Shown: positions 62,566 through 64,000 of the stretch, one piece after another
Numbering within the stretch: the first letter of the stretch is position 1
Layout of the letters: the number at the start of each line of letters is the position of its first letter
NCBI GenBank assembly: GCA_019801415.1
Contig: JAHVJD010000003.1
Location: 62,001 to 126,000, forward strand
DNA from: Nocardioides marinus
GTDB lineage: Bacteria > Pseudomonadota > Alphaproteobacteria > Rhodobacterales > Rhodobacteraceae
Reading direction: 5' to 3'
Length of the DNA: 64,000 nucleotides
The notes under the pieces: model-generated
What the model was told of the DNA's origin: nothing
Database searches by the model: none
Seen by the model: the letters and a program-made list of their open reading frames with translations, nothing else
Translations under genes and position numbers: made by a program

Positions 62566-64000
62566 TCAGACCCTCATGTCCAGCCCGGCAGCGCCCAGCT
62601 GCAGGTTTTGCGTGATGATTTCAGAAGCCGGGGCCTCCCCGTCGTGGAGCGATTCGCCCGAGCCGGAAGATCCGCCGGCCGCCGCATGGTCCGAGCCGCT
62701 GCGGCTATGACCACCTTCAGCTTCGCCGCCGCTGAACTCGAACGAGATGTCCTCGTAGCCCATTCGGCGGAACTCCTCGGCCAGTTCATTGATGTGGCGC
62801 CGCATCAGATCCCCGGTTTCCGGCCGTTCGGTATGGATGATCATGGTGATCCCGGTCTCGCTGGTCGCAACGCGCATCTTCACCCGCCCCAGTTCCTGTG
62901 GGTTCAGCGAGATTTCGACCTTCTGTTCCCCCTTGGCAGCAAAGGCCTCGGCGATCTGGGCCGCTATCATGCGAGGTGTTTCGGGGCGGTGCCCGGCCCC
63001 GGTTCCGATGACAGCCTCGGTCAGCATCTGCGACAGCCCCGGCATCTCATTGAACCGCTCCAGCGAGGCATCCAGAAGGTCGCCGGCTTCACGCTCCATT
63101 ACCCCACCGGCCAGCATCGCTTGCGATGCGACGGACGTGGACTGCATGGCAAGGGTGCCGAGGGCGGCGGCGCTGCTGCGCAGCGCATTCGCCTTGGCAT
63201 TCGATTCGGCTGCCCGGATTTCCTGCATGGCCACATCCAGGTCGGCTGCGTCTTCGACCCTTGCTTCCGTGATCGCTGCAGTTTCCTGTCGCTGGGCCGC
63301 TGCGCCGACCTTGGGTTCACTCAAGGACTGGCGCACGAAGGCCGCCTGCAGAGTTTCGGCTGTTGCGCGGGCGGTCGCCTGGGGTGCCCCGGTCACGTTG
63401 TCCTGCTGAATCTCGGTCGTCTCGGCGGCCGCAGCCCGCGCAGACGCCCCGGCAGAAGTCTCCATGGATCCGCCGGGCTGTGCATGCCCCGCAGCTGCCA
63501 CCGGCGCGGATGTCACCGAGGCCTCACGGCCAAAGGTGCCCGCCACGGCTGCCTGTTGTGAAAGCTTGCTGTCGCCGGAACCCGCGTTTTGGGGCACGAA
63601 GGCCCCATCGGCTTTGCCAGTCGTGCTTTCCTGACCATCAAGCGGCAGCGTTGCCATGTCGGCCATGCGGCCCGATGTTTCCGCGCCGACAGATGCATGG
63701 ACAGCCGGACTTGCCGCCGTGGCGCCAGCGCCGCCCAGTGTGCGACTGCTCGTCAGATCACCGGCCCGTGCTGTTGGCTCGGCCGCCATTGTCCGCATGT
63801 TTGTGCGCGTGGAGCCGACCGCCTCACCCGGTTTCGCGACCGAACCCAGGAGAATGTCTTCGTCTGATTTGGCCGACGCCCGATTGATCCCTCCCTCGAT
63901 GGGGAGTGCGGTGTCCGCTCCAGCTCCCCGCGCTACGCTGAAAGAAATACCATTCTGCGAGTGACCCGATGCGCTTCTGGATGCCACTTCGGATGGTTCG
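62566..64000 (-). CDS. fliK: flagellar hook-length control protein FliK, 5' end cut off
   Basis: At least 477 codons, open to the right edge (GTG at 63987 could be a start, but the frame continues upstream to the window end). Long, low-complexity Ala/Ser/Gly/Thr region (about 1-280), then the conserved FliK C-terminal domain (about 330-430) with KVEISLNPQELGRVKMRV and TMIIHTERPETGDLMRRHI. Sets hook length and switches export specificity. Directly upstream of flgD. Confidence 0.9.
   Translation of the reverse strand, partial: EPSEVASRSASGHSQNGISFSVARGAGADTALPIEGGINRASAKSDEDILLGSVAKPGEAVGSTRTNMRTMAAEPTARAGDLTSSRTLGGAGATAASPAVHASVGAETSGRMADMATLPLDGQESTTGKADGAFVPQNAGSGDSKLSQQAAVAGTFGREASVTSAPVAAAGHAQPGGSMETSAGASARAAAAETTEIQQDNVTGAPQATARATAETLQAAFVRQSLSEPKVGAAAQRQETAAITEARVEDAADLDVAMQEIRAAESNAKANALRSSAAALGTLAMQSTSVASQAMLAGGVMEREAGDLLDASLERFNEMPGLSQMLTEAVIGTGAGHRPETPRMIAAQIAEAFAAKGEQKVEISLNPQELGRVKMRVATSETGITMIIHTERPETGDLMRRHINELAEEFRRMGYEDISFEFSGGEAEGGHSRSGSDHAAAGGSSGSGESLHDGEAPASEIITQNLQLGAAGLDMRV

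Noticed and set aside
1-64000. Mobile elements, prophage genes, tRNA or rRNA genes
   Set aside because: No transposase, integrase, phage structural gene, terminal repeat pair or tRNA cloverleaf was recognised; intergenic gaps are short and explained by terminators and promoters.

Overview
The window is a 64 kb stretch of high-GC chromosomal DNA that reads as a marine alphaproteobacterium of the Rhodobacteraceae (Roseobacter group). The grounds are the protein sequences, the neighbourhoods (dnaA-rpsT-enoyl-CoA hydratase-mutM/ubiE-ubiB, divergent serCA/serB, and a polyamine locus built around a SpuC-like aminotransferase) and family types typical of the group (IalB, class 3 asparaginase, short DUF1674 protein). 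This is inference from recognition; no 16S gene, tRNA or other RNA gene was seen. About 90% of the sequence is coding. I found no insertion sequence, prophage, CRISPR array or integrase.

Layout. 0-10 kb is housekeeping: rsmB (cut by the left edge), a DUF1674/SDHAF4-like gene, dapB, rbfA, a phosphodiester glycosidase-like protein, dnaA, rpsT, an enoyl-CoA hydratase, mutM and ubiE-ubiB. 10.2-17.3 kb is a signalling cluster: membrane histidine kinase, single-domain receiver, large CheB-CheR-PAS fusion with no kinase domain, soluble PAS kinase, and a second receiver on the other strand. 17.6-24.2 kb holds a thiolase divergent from an XRE-cupin regulator, a cold-shock protein, kbl-tdh (threonine to glycine), a metallophosphatase and a small four-helix membrane protein. 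24.2-28.2 kb has the complete serine pathway: serC-serA leftward, serB rightward.

28-38.6 kb holds a TSUP permease, an ArsR-SRPBCC-YCII operon, an asparaginase, an IalB-like protein, rlmN, a serralysin-like RTX protease, a LOG-family protein, a threonine dehydratase-like enzyme, a GntR regulator and dapD. 38.7-40.7 kb has hutF and hutD facing each other with no base between them, each preceded by nearly the same 16-bp operator. 40.8-48.4 kb holds an unknown small protein, an ionotropic-glutamate-receptor-like protein with an altered pore, dapE-GNAT-DUF2064-rnr, and a lytic transglycosylase.

48.4-61.8 kb is a polyamine region: a leftward ABC importer operon, a SpuC-like aminotransferase and GntR regulator on the same strand, then a divergent potFGHI-type importer, a PuuB-like oxidase and an aminoglycoside/choline kinase-like gene. 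The window ends in flgD and the beginning of fliK (cut by the right edge).

The items most worth a second look are the kinase-less CheB-CheR-PAS protein in its signalling cluster, the glutamate-receptor-like protein without a TVGYG filter, a threonine dehydrogenase missing all four structural-zinc cysteines, the paired hut operators, a shared candidate GntR operator in the polyamine locus, and paired-hairpin structures next to dnaA and rpsT.
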